A stretch of DNA of 17,989 nt from JAFGKM01 sp964413825 (GTDB lineage Bacteria; Ratteibacteria; UBA8468; B48-G9; JAFGKM01), in the NCBI GenBank assembly GCA_964413825.1, contig CAYPTS010000040.1:1-17989 (forward strand), given 5' to 3'. This document shows, piece by piece, positions 17,264 to 17,989 of this stretch. Made by a program: the position numbers and the translations under genes. Every line of letters starts with the position of its first letter. Within the stretch, counting starts at the first letter, position 1. The notes beneath the pieces are model-generated. The model was not told the DNA's origin. It saw nothing but the letters and a program-made list of their open reading frames with translations, and did no database searches.

Positions 17264-17308
17264 GTGGTTGAGTGAGGACTTACCCCCTTTTCAATTTTAA
17301 GCAAAAAA

Positions 17309-17980
17309 TTACCAGAGCCAGCCATTTGCCCAGTTTAACCGCCCGGGACCCAATTGCGCCAGCCCCGCATCCCCTCCGACATACCACTTGACATGCCCGT
17401 CCGCAAACAGGATGTTTACCCCTCCGTTGTGATAGAAAACCGGCTGCCGGTCAGTAAGCCGGGTTGCCTGATAGCGGCATTCCGTTGCTCCGTTGTGCGT
17501 TCCTCCCGTCGCATATACGGAATCAAGAACCAAAGGAATTTGGGTCAAATTTGCAATGTGGGTCGAATAAACCAAATGCGGTTTTTGATAGGAATAGAAT
17601 GTCGTTGCTATTGCATAATTAACCCCTTTTCCCAGGAAGGAGGCAGACTCGTATATATCGCATACATGCGGATTAGACGGGCAATGCATCCCTTTTCTAT
17701 AGTTTAAGCCATAAAATCTTCCCAGTATTACATACCAGTATACATTGCCTCCGTAAGCCGGAAGATAGTACCCTTCATAGTCATCGGCATACATGGTCAT
17801 GGCAAGCCCAATCTGTTTCAGGTTGTTTATACAGGTTGTCGCCCTTGCCCTTTCCCGCGCCTTAGTCAGCGCCGGCAAAAGCATCGCCGCAAGTATCGCA
17901 ATAATAGCCACTACCACCAGCAGTTCGATTAAAGTGAATCCGGCCGTTCTTACTTCCAACCTTCTTTCATTTTCGCTCAT
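17309..17980 (-). CDS. Prepilin-type pseudopilin with DUF1559-like C-terminus
   Basis: A 223-residue type II secretion/type IV pilin-like protein. The leader ends R-T-A-G, followed by F-T-L-I-E-L-L-V-V-V, so prepilin peptidase should cut after Gly14, with Glu at mature position 5. The hydrophobic helix continues to about 38 (L-A-A-M-L-L-P-A-L), then K-A-R-E-R-A-R, C-I-N-N-L-K-Q-I-G and M-Y-A-D-D-Y-E-G-Y-Y-L-P, the pattern seen in the many pseudopilin paralogues of Lentisphaerae, Planctomycetes and Verrucomicrobia. The C-terminus has H-N-G-G-V-N-I-L-F-A-D-G-H-V (about 183-196), the usual closing motif. AGGTGG lies just before the ATG. Whether more of the operon lies upstream cannot be seen, as only nine bases remain in the window. 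Substrate and partner system unknown. Confidence 0.9.
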   Translation of the reverse strand: MSENERRLEVRTAGFTLIELLVVVAIIAILAAMLLPALTKARERARATTCINNLKQIGLAMTMYADDYEGYYLPAYGGNVYWYVILGRFYGLNYRKGMHCPSNPHVCDIYESASFLGKGVNYAIATTFYSYQKPHLVYSTHIANLTQIPLVLDSVYATGGTHNGATECRYQATRLTDRQPVFYHNGGVNILFADGHVKWYVGGDAGLAQLGPGRLNWANGWLW

Positions 17981-17989
17981 CTGCCACCT

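Overview
The window looks like a bacterial chromosome segment of roughly 45-50% GC (estimated by eye). It probably comes from the PVC/Omnitrophota side of the tree, for example a Lentisphaerota-like, Omnitrophota-like or Planctomycetes-related genome. The pointers are two prepilin-type proteins with the F-T-L-[IV]-E leader, one of them with the DUF1559-like H-N-G-G-x-N-x-L-F-A-D-G-H-V ending, plus large secreted carbohydrate-active enzymes and a 23S rRNA gene with no 16S or 5S neighbour. No ribosomal protein or other decisive marker is present, so the phylum is inference.

Region 1 (1-4976). The 3' end of an unrecognised plus-strand gene converges on a minus-strand operon of three genes, in transcription order: a pseudopilin carrying about five Ig/filamin-like repeats (4874-2874), CinA (2849-1581) and the endolytic transglycosylase MltG (1571-594). 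The operon's apparent promoter overlaps the T-tract of the 23S rRNA terminator, and the pseudopilin mRNA appears leaderless.

Region 2 (4977-10549). This is a single minus-strand 23S rRNA gene with two tandem sigma70-type promoters, a boxA-like leader, a 14-bp leader/trailer processing stem and a strong intrinsic terminator. It is interrupted by three group I introns at E. coli positions 1951, 2262 and 2604. The two internal exons (311 and 342 nt) have exactly the lengths predicted by E. coli numbering. Each intron carries a LAGLIDADG homing endonuclease ORF, and each ORF sits in a different peripheral loop (P8, P9 and P6). All three ORFs run into ribozyme core elements or into rRNA exon sequence. 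This is the most remarkable part of the window.

Region 3 (10595-17989). Five minus-strand genes lie in one direction: a DUF1559-like pseudopilin, a secreted concanavalin/LamG-like protein, a 1270-residue secreted glycoside hydrolase family 2 enzyme, an M55 D-aminopeptidase and a PIG-L/LmbE-type N-deacetylase. The last three are closely packed and may form a unit for breaking down an amino-sugar or peptide-linked glycan; that substrate is inference. Two near-identical 141-bp palindromic intergenic repeats with GTCATTGCGAG ends lie before the LamG-like gene and before the GH2 gene.

All recognised genes except the partial first one are on the minus strand, so the 23S gene and both protein clusters are co-directional. 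No tRNA, CRISPR array, transposase or phage gene was seen.
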